From assembly GCA_963828855.1 (NCBI GenBank), contig CAWHGB010000008.1:1-64000 (forward strand): a DNA stretch of 64,000 bases. The letters run 5' to 3'. Source of the stretch: CAVVEQ01 sp963828855. GTDB taxonomy: Bacteria; Chloroflexota; Anaerolineae; Anaerolineales; Anaerolineaceae. The translations under genes were made by a program, and so were the position numbers. The notes under the pieces were generated by a model. That model saw only the letters and a list, made by a program, of their open reading frames with translations. It was not told the DNA's origin and searched no databases. Positions 37,019 through 45,840 of this stretch are shown here, piece after piece (the first letter of the stretch is position 1; the number at the start of each line of letters is the position of its first letter).

Positions 37019-39040
37019 TCAGGGCATTTGCGAAAACCGGAATTGGTAATCCGCTGGAGTATTGATATAACGGGTTGTTCCGCTCACCACCAGAGTTACC
37101 GATTCTCCTGGATTGAAATGGATGGTGGTTTCTAACTTCTCGCCTTCGTTTAAGGAGTACCGATCGACTCTCGGCGAATCCCCTGTCCTAACCAAGGATA
37201 CCTGAAAGGATTGCGGCAAGGCATTCTGCACAAGCGCCCACCCGCTGGCTTCCCACCCACCTGTATCATTTTCAAAGTCGGTGTGGTAATTAATTGACGG
37301 GATTGAGATATCATCAATGAGAATTCCCTGCGTGTTTACCGCACTATCTGTAATAACAACGAACTGCAGATCAACTCTTTTTCCCGCATAATCGCTAAGG
37401 TCCACGCGTTGATCAAGCCAGCCACCTGAGGTACCTGTATAACCGCAGTCCAGGTTGGCTCCTACCGGGTTCCCGTGAGTGCACGATGGGGTTTCTAGTA
37501 TTTGCCAGGGTGAATCATCTGTTTTAGCAAATAGATAACCATAATCATATCCATCCTCGAGATCGTACCAGACACGGAAATCCATCCAGATTGGATCCTC
37601 GCTTACTGGAAGATCAAACTCGCGGGTGATGGTGGTTTGTGAGGAATCCGCCCGGTTCGACCAGAAAAAATGATTATCGCCGTCTTCCAAGCCCTGGATC
37701 AGACTGACGGTGTTATCACCTTGAAATTCAAGGGTCAGCTCGTCATTGCAATCCAAACGGATATAATCCGTTCCGAATTGGTTAACCGATCGTTGCTGCC
37801 AATCAAGCGGGCAATCACTGATCTCGGTATCCGGAAAGGTCGGAACCGCATAGTTCAATTGATATGAATAGCGGCCATCATCAATTGCCGGATCGTTCAA
37901 GTAATTTGCCACCGCCCAATCCCCGAATATTTTCTCTGCGGTTAACGGAAAATCCATTTCAGGATCAAACAAACCAAGCATGGAATTGACTTCATCCACC
38001 CCGTCCAGCCCATTCGCAGGCGCTTTCATCAATTCCTGAATCGCTTTTTCTCCAAACCTGGAGTAGAGATACGCGATATACAAAAATGAACTTCCATAAT
38101 GGGCATCCTGAGCATCGGCATCTTCGGGCCAGATATTCATTTGAAGATCCGGATTCGCGGCAAAGAGTTGATCAAACCCGCCTGCATCATAACCATTTAG
38201 AAAAGAAGCCAGGTCCGCCAGTCCCTCTGCTATCCATGTATCTTCATTCAAATCCTGGTTCCACAGGATCATGTGGTTAAATTCATGAGCCAATACACCA
38301 TACGTATAGGGATCAGAAAGCTGCTGGGTCCCGGAGAGGTAAAACATCTCGTGTTCATTTGAATAGATATTTACCGTTTGTTGTAGAGAATCATCGCTGG
38401 AGAACATGCCGGCAATTCCATCCCCCACGCCGTCTGTATACAGGATGAAAATGTGCTCGTCATTATCCACGCCGGGATTCCATTCAGAACCAAAGAAATC
38501 TTTCGTCATTGGATAAATCTGATCTTCAAAGGTCCGCGCCAGGGATTGCAGATCCTGGGAATTGTAGACTCTACTTTTTTCAATCCAGAAATAAGCGTGC
38601 GGCGTTATCATCCGCAAGTAGGCGGTTTTATTGCTGATCTCATCAGTTTCCTGGTTCAAAACCCAAAATGATACCTCGTCACCCACTTGGTATAGTTCAG
38701 GTTCTTCCACCTTTTTTAGATCAAGGCTTTGAATCCTCCCCAGTCGATACGCTGTTTCGGTCGAATCTGCAGGCGGGATCACGGAATTGGATATGGCGTG
38801 ATAGGTCAGTTTCGCTTGATTGAGTGGTTCACTCTTCGGCTGACTTGTCGCAGTAATGATTAGGTTTTGGTCCTGGAAGAGCGAATTATTCTGAATAAGT
38901 GCTGTTTGTTGCGTTAACTCATCAATAAACGTTTTGAATGCGTAATATGAAATAATTGCCCCACAACAACAGCAAAATATTACCAGGCCAATGATCCCGA
39001 GGATGAGCCACTTTGACCGGTTTTGCCTTTTAATTTTCAT
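37019..39040 (-). CDS. Secreted/anchored metallopeptidase-like protein with HEFNH motif
   Basis: About 673 residues from ATG 39040. A single N-terminal span with four consecutive cysteines (WLILGIIGLVIFCCCCGAIIS) could be an anchor or signal. Around residue 252 the zinc motif HEFNH occurs in GVLAHEFNHMILW, with EGLADLA 16 residues after it offering a third ligand (Glu272), as in gluzincins of the M30-like or immune-inhibitor-like groups. The C-terminal third has beta-rich segments (WMDFRVWYDLEDGYDYGYLFAKTDDSPW; VDLSDYAGKRVDLQFVVITDS) resembling MAM/immune inhibitor A-type carbohydrate-binding modules. Intact. Starts inside the end of the O-antigen ligase-like gene. Confidence 0.8.
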   Translation of the reverse strand: MKIKRQNRSKWLILGIIGLVIFCCCCGAIISYYAFKTFIDELTQQTALIQNNSLFQDQNLIITATSQPKSEPLNQAKLTYHAISNSVIPPADSTETAYRLGRIQSLDLKKVEEPELYQVGDEVSFWVLNQETDEISNKTAYLRMITPHAYFWIEKSRVYNSQDLQSLARTFEDQIYPMTKDFFGSEWNPGVDNDEHIFILYTDGVGDGIAGMFSSDDSLQQTVNIYSNEHEMFYLSGTQQLSDPYTYGVLAHEFNHMILWNQDLNEDTWIAEGLADLASFLNGYDAGGFDQLFAANPDLQMNIWPEDADAQDAHYGSSFLYIAYLYSRFGEKAIQELMKAPANGLDGVDEVNSMLGLFDPEMDFPLTAEKIFGDWAVANYLNDPAIDDGRYSYQLNYAVPTFPDTEISDCPLDWQQRSVNQFGTDYIRLDCNDELTLEFQGDNTVSLIQGLEDGDNHFFWSNRADSSQTTITREFDLPVSEDPIWMDFRVWYDLEDGYDYGYLFAKTDDSPWQILETPSCTHGNPVGANLDCGYTGTSGGWLDQRVDLSDYAGKRVDLQFVVITDSAVNTQGILIDDISIPSINYHTDFENDTGGWEASGWALVQNALPQSFQVSLVRTGDSPRVDRYSLNEGEKLETTIHFNPGESVTLVVSGTTRYINTPADYQFRFSQMP

Positions 39041-40505
39041 CTTTTTCGGGAGTAGTGGATTGAAACGCAAGCATTGTGCTCCCCGCAGTGACGATCCCGG
39101 TTGAAAACCATAGATACGGCAAGGCAAAGGAATCTATGCTGAGACCTTCGATCAGGAAACCGATCATCACCAACATACCCATCAAACCGATGATTTCGAA
39201 TAATCGTTTGTATTGGGAGAACAATTTTATCGAAGTGACCAGGATCACGAACAGCCAGGAGAAGAATAAGGAAAAACCGACGATGCCGGTTTCCGCCAAC
39301 AGCCGGAACCAAAGACTTTTTATATTGAGTAGATTCCCGGAATGAAATAACAAAGCCTTAACTTCCATCAGAGACCATCCGTAAGCCACGACCGAACCGG
39401 GAATATAAAACCCCGCTAATCCCAACCCCACACCTAACAAGGGGAAATTTCCAAATATCCTCCATGCTGCCAGCCAGTAGACCAGTCTTTCCCCAAATTT
39501 CAGTGAATTGGCGTATCTCAGCACAGGGTCGGTATTTTCCTGGGAAAATGCGAAAAGCGTTTGCATGCGGGGATCAAACCGAATGAAGACCTGCGCGACC
39601 AACAGGATGAAACCCACATATAAAACAAAAAGCAGAACGATCAATCCCAATCTTAGCAATATTCTTTTCCACCTGGAGGTTAATTTCGGGGTTCGAAAGA
39701 TCCAGTTTTCGATCTTGCGAATTAATCGAAGATTGATCAAAATAAAAACAAACCCAAGCATTAATAAAAACGCGAGCAATCCAACTCTCGAAAAGGAAAC
39801 CATCAAAGTTACTGCGCCCAGGAGAAGCAGGATATCTTCGAAGTGAATTTTCCAAAGACTAAATGTATGCGCACTGTATCGAAAATACGCACAGGCCAGC
39901 CATAAAGGCAAATAAAGCATGTTCAACTGATGCGCCAACCAGGAGGGTTCGAGCGTAAACCCCGAAGCCCGCCCCCGTACAAGCACTCCCGTGGATATGA
40001 AGGACTGGAAAACATCCATCCAATGCAGGTAATCACCATAAATAAAATTCACAGCCACTTGGCCAATGCTCCAAATGATGATCAACAACCCGCTCCAGTT
40101 CACCAATTGGATGGTGACCCTGATCAGTCTTTCACTTCGGATATAGGTTGAAGTTACCAGGTAAAAGATCACCCCGATAAATAGCGTGCTCAATCCCTTG
40201 AAGATACTTGCAGGAATGCCAATATCCTTATAGGGGGGATTGGCGCGAAAAACTGCAACCAGGGTCACAAAAACCGCCCAAAGACAAAAAAGCATTATCG
40301 GCACAGTTTGAGCGGGGATTTTACCCCTGTGCAGTATAAATGGAATGAACCAGACCAGGAAAATTACCGCCAGGAATAATCCCGCCAATGGTGCCACCGA
40401 CCCTGTGCGTACAAATCTTGCGATGGCAGGTTGGCTGGTGATGGGCAGGGTAAGCACAAGAAGAACCCAACACAACCGGGAAATTTGGTTGAGAATCTTA
40501 GTCAC
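39030..40505 (-). CDS. O-antigen ligase/polymerase-like membrane protein
   Basis: About 491 residues, ten or more membrane helices, with the WaaL/Wzy_C pattern: large loop with FTLEPSWLAHQLNML, a helix pair SFSRVGLLAFLLML, and GVGLGLAGFYIPGS before a final block LAETGIVGFSLFFSWLFV. GTG 40505 is preferred because the reconstructed Wzz-like stop lies at 40498-40500. In a monoderm lineage the role would be polymerisation or attachment of an exopolysaccharide rather than LPS ligation. Intact. Confidence 0.88.
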   Translation of the reverse strand: MTKILNQISRLCWVLLVLTLPITSQPAIARFVRTGSVAPLAGLFLAVIFLVWFIPFILHRGKIPAQTVPIMLFCLWAVFVTLVAVFRANPPYKDIGIPASIFKGLSTLFIGVIFYLVTSTYIRSERLIRVTIQLVNWSGLLIIIWSIGQVAVNFIYGDYLHWMDVFQSFISTGVLVRGRASGFTLEPSWLAHQLNMLYLPLWLACAYFRYSAHTFSLWKIHFEDILLLLGAVTLMVSFSRVGLLAFLLMLGFVFILINLRLIRKIENWIFRTPKLTSRWKRILLRLGLIVLLFVLYVGFILLVAQVFIRFDPRMQTLFAFSQENTDPVLRYANSLKFGERLVYWLAAWRIFGNFPLLGVGLGLAGFYIPGSVVAYGWSLMEVKALLFHSGNLLNIKSLWFRLLAETGIVGFSLFFSWLFVILVTSIKLFSQYKRLFEIIGLMGMLVMIGFLIEGLSIDSFALPYLWFSTGIVTAGSTMLAFQSTTPEKDEN

Positions 40506-41299
40506 CACGAACGGGAGCCTTGTGTAACTTTTCCGGTACCCTGGCAAGGATTATGATCACGCCTATGAGAAATCCCAACATGGCCCCTGCCAGTACAAGC
40601 CCAGCGGTCTGATAGGTAACCGGGGTACCCTCACTTTGTTCCAGTTTGCGTCAAAGAGAAAACCAGGGCAGGTAAGATCCCATCGCTAAGCGATTGCTCC
40701 TGACGGTGCATATCTGCCAACTCGTTCAACCGGATCTCTACATTTTCGGATCCAGCAAGATCGCACGGAACCTGGGATGGCAGGACCGTTGTGGTTTGCG
40801 CCAGGCAATTTTCCAGCTCGCTGATCTGTCGGGAAAGGATCAATGCCCGTCTGGCATGATCCAATGAATTATTGAGTTGGGACATTGCTGCCTCTGCCCA
40901 TTTTTCACTCAACACAGCAGCCACTTCTTTCGATCCAGCTTGCACCCGCAGGGTCCATCGGTATCCTTCCCGTTCAGCAAAGAGGGTATCTCTCAGGTCG
41001 ATATCAGACTTGGTTAAGGAATTCGCATCTAAAGAAGTTTTTAGTTCAGAAAGGACTGCATCGGAAAGGACCACGTCCCCGATAATTGACAGGGCATGGT
41101 CCTCCTCCAGGTCAGTCAGAAAACCCGTTTCAGCGTAATTAATTGCTGTGGAAATCGTGGATTTTGCTTCGTAAACTGGCGATTTTACCTGGTGGATCAA
41201 CCACCCAGCCCCCGCGCCCAGCACCATGCAAACAAAGATTATCCACCAGAATTTTATCAGCCGATCAAGATGGTCCCGGACTATGATTCCATCGTTCAT
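40498..41299 (-). CDS. Wzz/chain-length determinant-like protein (frameshifted)
   Basis: N-terminal span FWWIIFVCMVLGAGAGWLIH after a short cytosolic lead (HLDRLIKFWW), followed by the PVYEAKSTIS strand typical of Wzz/GNVR proteins and a coiled outer part. The visible frame stops at 40631, but in another frame the sequence continues SEGTPVTYQTAGLVLAGAM and LGFLIGVIIILARVPEK to TAA 40498-40500, supplying the expected second membrane span. One indel at about 40640. No tyrosine kinase domain. Controls glycan length with the ligase/polymerase-like protein next to it. Confidence 0.85.
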
Positions 41300-41348
41300 G
41301 CAGGGTATTATAACCTTCAGATTCCCCCTGAGGTCTCAGCAGGGACAA

Positions 41349-42548
41349 TTATCGCTGTCTCTCATTCGCATAATGAATAAAGAAGGAAAGCAATGCCCCG
41401 AAGGCAGCTACAACAGCTCCGAGGGTGAAAAGAACCTGGAAGCCCTGCGCGTCCGCGATCCTGCCACCCAGGATGGCAGCGGCAGCGCCAGCGGCAAAAT
41501 CAAAGCCGAGGATCAACCCGGAAGCCAGGCCTCCCCGGCTGGGGATCAATTTTTGCCCCTTGAGGATAAGGGTACTGAAAGTCATCCCCAGGAAAAGACC
41601 TGCGAGAAACATGATCACGAACCATGCGGGACCATACGGAACGTACGCTGCGAGGAATAAAGGTAGAACGCTTAGGATCATTCCAGTACGGATGGTGCGC
41701 ATCCCGCCCCAGTTATCCGCTAGGTAGCCTCCGGTCAGCGTTCCGATCGTGGAACCAGCCATAAAGATCGCAGCGATCGCTCCATATACCTTCGCGGGCT
41801 CACCCAACCCTGCCACGTATTTCGGCGCGTACGTGATCACCGTTTGCTGCGACCAGGCTTGCGTTGCCAGAACAACGAAAACAAGGATGGCGCCTAGGAT
41901 CCCCACCTGGGCGATCTCGCCCTGGCTATCTAACTTCGATGAATCCAGGTTCTGGGCAGGCTTTGGACCGTCCTTAAGAACATGGTTCGTCCAGAAAAGC
42001 ACAGGAAGGGTGAAAACCAGGAACCAGAGGTAACCACTCTTTCCGCTGGAATCCAGGAGCAACCCGCCCAGCAATGGACCGATAAAAAATGCCAGCTGCC
42101 CACCCAGGAAGAAAATCGAGGTCGCCAGGGCTTCCCTCTTCTTGGGGTCTTCTTTCCCGATCAGCATGGATTGGTTTGCACCTGCCGGATGAAACGCGCC
42201 TGATCCAAGATTAGCTGCGATGAGAAGCCCAGGGACATAAATAATGGGAAGGAATGCCATAACCGTAAAACAGACAATGATCCAGCCCAAACCGCCAACG
42301 ATCAACTTTTTACTTCCCACCCGGTCCGAAAGCCAGCCAAAAAATGGCTGGGTAAGACCGCTGAAGAATATCGCCAGGGTGGTCATCAACCCAAGCCAGG
42401 CATTATCCTTCCCAAGGGTGATTGCGATGAAGGTCAGTAAAATGGAACGTTGGGAAATAAAAATATCGACCGATAGATGGGTCAGGTCGATGGCAAGAAA
42501 TCGTTTATTTTTTAGAAAATCCACTCGATTAATTTTAATTCCTCTCAC
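41349..42548 (-). CDS. MFS transporter, fosmidomycin-resistance (Fsr)-like
   Basis: 399 residues, 12 helices, intact. AIDLTHLSVDIFISQRSILL, LTQPFFGWLSDRVGSKKLIVGGLGW (loop 2-3), GSGAFHPAGANQSMLIG (a motif strongly associated with the Fsr group) and FFLGGQLAFFIGPLLGGLLLD. Fsr proteins export small drugs; the substrate here is unknown. GTG at 42548 is the likely start, shortly after the nadD stop at 42567. Confidence 0.88.
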   Translation of the reverse strand: MRGIKINRVDFLKNKRFLAIDLTHLSVDIFISQRSILLTFIAITLGKDNAWLGLMTTLAIFFSGLTQPFFGWLSDRVGSKKLIVGGLGWIIVCFTVMAFLPIIYVPGLLIAANLGSGAFHPAGANQSMLIGKEDPKKREALATSIFFLGGQLAFFIGPLLGGLLLDSSGKSGYLWFLVFTLPVLFWTNHVLKDGPKPAQNLDSSKLDSQGEIAQVGILGAILVFVVLATQAWSQQTVITYAPKYVAGLGEPAKVYGAIAAIFMAGSTIGTLTGGYLADNWGGMRTIRTGMILSVLPLFLAAYVPYGPAWFVIMFLAGLFLGMTFSTLILKGQKLIPSRGGLASGLILGFDFAAGAAAAILGGRIADAQGFQVLFTLGAVVAAFGALLSFFIHYANERQR

Positions 42549-42566
42549 GCAAGATAAAGACCCAGG

Positions 42567-43145
42567 TCAAGGATCATTCTGATACACTTTTTCGGGTAGA
42601 TAGTATTTGAAGGCTTGATGTTGGCGGATCCTATCCCGAATCTGGTGAGAGGATATTTCCAACAAAGGTGCATCGATAAAATGGACTTTCTCGGTGATGC
42701 CCGGTATTGTTTTTTCCAATTCCTTTATCCCGCTTGTCTTACCTGGTCGCCGCATAACCCCCAGGGCATCCACCTCCCTAACGAATTTCCCGGGTTCGTG
42801 CCATTTGGGCAGGTCTTGCAAAGAGTCTTCGCCGATGAGGTAATAGATCTCCGTACCGGGTTTCTGTTTACGGATCTCCCGGACGGTATTCAACGCGAAT
42901 TGCGGCGGGGGTAATTCCAGCTCGAGAATGGAAATTTCAAATAGTGGTTCACCTTCCACCGCAGCGCGAACCATCTCCAACCGGGTTTCAACCGGGGAAA
43001 TCTCTTTACCTAATTTGTGGGGAGGGACGGGAGTGAGCATCCAGAGGACTCGATCTAGAGCCAGTTGGTCGGCAGCTTCCATTGCGAGGATTTGATGCCC
43101 CAGGTGGGGTGGATCGAACGTTCCTCCGAAGATTCCAAGCCGCAT
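42567..43145 (-). CDS. nadD: Nicotinate-nucleotide adenylyltransferase
   Basis: Makes deamido-NAD from NaMN and ATP. ATG 43145 after GGAGGGG gives MRLGIFGGTFDPPHLGHQILA with the GGTFDPxHxGH nucleotide-binding motif; LTPVPPHK, YYLIGEDSLQDLPKW and the second ATP motif SSHQIRDRIRQHQAFKYYLPEKV complete the family. About 192 residues, intact. Directly downstream of obgE, a frequent neighbour of nadD in bacteria. Confidence 0.96.
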   Translation of the reverse strand: MRLGIFGGTFDPPHLGHQILAMEAADQLALDRVLWMLTPVPPHKLGKEISPVETRLEMVRAAVEGEPLFEISILELELPPPQFALNTVREIRKQKPGTEIYYLIGEDSLQDLPKWHEPGKFVREVDALGVMRRPGKTSGIKELEKTIPGITEKVHFIDAPLLEISSHQIRDRIRQHQAFKYYLPEKVYQNDP

Positions 43146-43162
43146 ATTGCCAATCCCCTCCC

Positions 43163-44423
43163 TCAATCAGTCCATTCCAATTCAAAATCACGGATGAAAA
43201 CAGTATCCCCCTCCTGGATTCCCGCTTTTCGCAGGGCTTGATCCACACCCAGGCGTTCCATCAGTTTTTGAAATCTACGCACAGAACCATCGTGTTCCCA
43301 GTAGGTCATTTCTGCCGCACGCTCAATCGCTGCCCCGGAAACACGGTACCCTTCCGGAATTTTCTGAATCTCAAAAGCTTTCTCATCCTTGCCGGGTTTA
43401 TAGATGGGGATCTCTTCGATCGCGGGTAACTCTGGTGCCTTTTGAAGAAGCTCCACCACCTTCCAGAGCATCGGCATCAACTCTTTCCGATCCAAGGCGG
43501 AAACAGCCACAGGAGAAAATCCCCTTTTCTTTAAGTTCTTTGGAGACGAGCTTCCAACGATCCTGAACCTCCGGGAGATCGATCTTATTGACGACAACCA
43601 GTTGGGGTTTTCTGGCCAAATTCGGGTCGAAAAGCGCCATTTCGCTGTTGATTTGGGTGAAATCCGCCAGCGGATCCACCGATAATCCATCCAGGAGATG
43701 GATCAGCACCCGGGTGCGCTGGATGTGCCTAAGAAAGGAATCCCCCAATCCTGCTCCCTGGTGTGCGCCTTCGATCAAACCGGGGATATCTGCCAGAACG
43801 AGCGACGTCTCGTTATCCAGTTCAGCCACACCGAGGTTTGGCTCAAGGGTTGTAAAAGGGTAATCGCCGATCTTCGGCTTCGCGTTCGTCACCGCGGCCA
43901 ACAGGCTGGATTTGCCTGCGTTGGGCACACCAATAATTCCCACGTCGGCGATCAGTTTCAATTCGAGCTTGAGGTTGAGGATTTCACCAGGTTCCCCTTT
44001 TTCGCCGGTGCGCGGAGCCTGGTTACGCGAGGTAGCAAAATGCTGGTTTCCCCGGCCTCCCCGCCCTCCCTTACAAATGGTCACAGACTGGCCATCTTCG
44101 ATCAGATCAGCGATCACATCCCCGGTAGCTGCGTTGTAGAGCAGCGTGCCAGGAGGAACGAGCACAACAAGGTCCTCGGCTGATCGGCCACTCATATTAT
44201 TTGGTCCACCTCTGCTGCCATCGTTGGCCATAAAGCGTGTTTTATGCCTGAAGGCTGTCAGGCTGTTCAGGTGTTCGGTGACCCGAAAAATAACATCTCC
44301 CCCCTTACCGCCATCCCCGCCATCCGGACCTCCACGGGGTACATACTTTTCGCGGTGGAAATGAACGGACCCATCTCCCCCTTTTCCGGATTTTACGTAG
44401 ATTTCGGCTTCATCAATCAGCAT
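43163..44423 (-). CDS. obgE: Obg GTPase (frameshifted)
   Basis: Ribosome-associated GTPase involved in large-subunit assembly and stringent control. ATG 44423 gives MLIDEAEIYVKSGKGGDGSVHFHREKY and the glycine-rich Obg domain (GGPDGGDGGKGGDV; CKGGRGGRGNQHFATS). G-domain: GVPNAGKSSLLAAVT (P-loop), YPFTTLEPNLG (switch I), DIPGLIEGAHQGAGLG (G3), NKIDLPE (G4). One indel near 43515-43520 shifts the frame after LKEKGIF; the other frame continues SPVAVSALDRKE (G5) and a C-terminal OCT domain (YWEHDGSVRRFQKLMERLGV). About 420 residues. Confidence 0.96.
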
Positions 44424-44445
44424 GCTATCGCCAGTTTTCTTTTCG

Positions 44446-44477
44446 GGGTCTGCCTGTAGAAAGTTCCAGGCAGACCC
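44446..44477 (-). repeat. Perfect 11-bp inverted repeat between the cpgS-like gene and obgE
   Basis: GGGTCTGCCTG and CAGGCAGACCC flank a ten-base loop. On the transcribed (minus) strand the hairpin is followed by CGAAAAG, not a T-run, so it is not a classical terminator; it could protect or delimit the mRNA between the two genes. It occupies about half the spacer. Confidence 0.6.
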
Positions 44478-44490
44478 AAATAATCTGAAT

Positions 44491-45813
44491 TTATTTCTTG
44501 AATTTCTTACCCAGAATATCCTGCAGGGTTGGTTTGCCAATCTCCTGCAATTCATAACGCACCCGCTGCATGGGTTTATTGACTTTGATGATTCGAGTCA
44601 GATCGATGGGTGTGGCGGAAATGACCAAATCCACGTTCGCAGCGTTGATTGTCTTCTCCAGGTCTTTCACCATCTCGTCGCCGTATCCCATGGCGGGGAG
44701 GATCGCCCCGGTGCCTGGGTATTTCTTGTAGGTCGCGTCTATCGAACCAACTGCAAATGGGCGTGGATCGACGATCTCGGCTGCGCCAAACCTGCGAGCA
44801 GCCACCCAGCCGGCACCATATGCCATCTCACCGTGGGTCAATGTGGGTCCATCTTCGATGACCAGGACGCGTTTTCCGCGGATCTCCTCTGGTTTATCTA
44901 CGAAAAGGGGCGAGGCACCTTCAATGATGACCGCGCGCGGATTTAATTTGCTGATGCTCTCGCGCACTGAGATCACGTTTTCCGGAGCGGCGGTATCAAC
45001 TTTATTGATAACGAATATATCGGCCATGCGGACATTGGTCTCACCGGGATGGTATTTCGTCTCATGCCCGGGGCGGTGAGGATCGACAACCACGATCGCC
45101 AGGTCGGAAACATAGAAAGAGAAATCGTTGTTCCCACCATCCCAGAGGATGATATCTACTTCGCTTTCAGCTTGTCGCAGGATCGCTTCATAATCCACGC
45201 CTGCGTAAACGATTACCCCGTTATCCAGATGGGGTTCGTATTCCTCGCGTTCCTCGATGGTGCATTCGTGTTTATCCAGGTCAGCATATGTGGCGAAACG
45301 CTGAACTTTCTGTTTGACCAGGTCTCCATAGGGCATGGGATGCCGGATAGCCGCCACCTTATAGCCCATATCCCGCAGGATCAGGGACACCCGCCGCGTG
45401 GTCTGGCTCTTGCCGGAACCGGTGCGCACGGCGCACACTGAAACCACCGGCTTGGTGGATTTGATCTGCGTAAAACGTGGTCCCATGAGTTTAAAGTCAG
45501 CTCCCGCAGCCATCACCTGGGAAGCCTTATGCATAATGTATTCGTGGGAAACATCGCTGTAGGCGAACACGACTTCATCCGCTTTTAGATCTTTAATCAG
45601 CTTATCCAATTCCTGTTCGGGATATATATCGATCCCCTTGGGATATTGCTTGCCTGCAAGTTCTGCGGGGTACTTCCGGCCTTCGATGTTGGGGATCTGC
45701 GTGGCGGTGAATGCTACAACCTCATACCCGGGATTATCCCGAAAGAATGTGTTGAAGTTGTGAAAATCTCTGCCTGCTGCTCCCATGATTAGTGTTCGAA
45801 TCGGGCTCATCAT
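44491..45813 (-). CDS. Cyclic 2,3-diphosphoglycerate synthetase-like P-loop protein
   Basis: 440 residues, intact. N-terminal Rossmann-like part (IRTLIMGAAGRDFHNFNTFFRDNPGYEVVAFTATQIPNI; VVFAYSDVSHEYIMHKASQV), then a P-loop in CAVRTGSGKSQTTRRVSLILRDMG, IRHPMPYGDL, ILWDGGNNDFSFYVSDLAIVVVDPHRPGHE and NKVDTA. This architecture matches archaeal cyclic-2,3-diphosphoglycerate synthetase (CpgS) and its numerous bacterial homologues of uncertain function. SD AAGGAGTG precedes ATG 45813. It lies between argS and obgE, about 3 kb from gap-pgk. Confidence 0.85.
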   Translation of the reverse strand: MMSPIRTLIMGAAGRDFHNFNTFFRDNPGYEVVAFTATQIPNIEGRKYPAELAGKQYPKGIDIYPEQELDKLIKDLKADEVVFAYSDVSHEYIMHKASQVMAAGADFKLMGPRFTQIKSTKPVVSVCAVRTGSGKSQTTRRVSLILRDMGYKVAAIRHPMPYGDLVKQKVQRFATYADLDKHECTIEEREEYEPHLDNGVIVYAGVDYEAILRQAESEVDIILWDGGNNDFSFYVSDLAIVVVDPHRPGHETKYHPGETNVRMADIFVINKVDTAAPENVISVRESISKLNPRAVIIEGASPLFVDKPEEIRGKRVLVIEDGPTLTHGEMAYGAGWVAARRFGAAEIVDPRPFAVGSIDATYKKYPGTGAILPAMGYGDEMVKDLEKTINAANVDLVISATPIDLTRIIKVNKPMQRVRYELQEIGKPTLQDILGKKFKK

Positions 45814-45840
45814 CCATCACTCCTTAAAAGATTTGATTTT

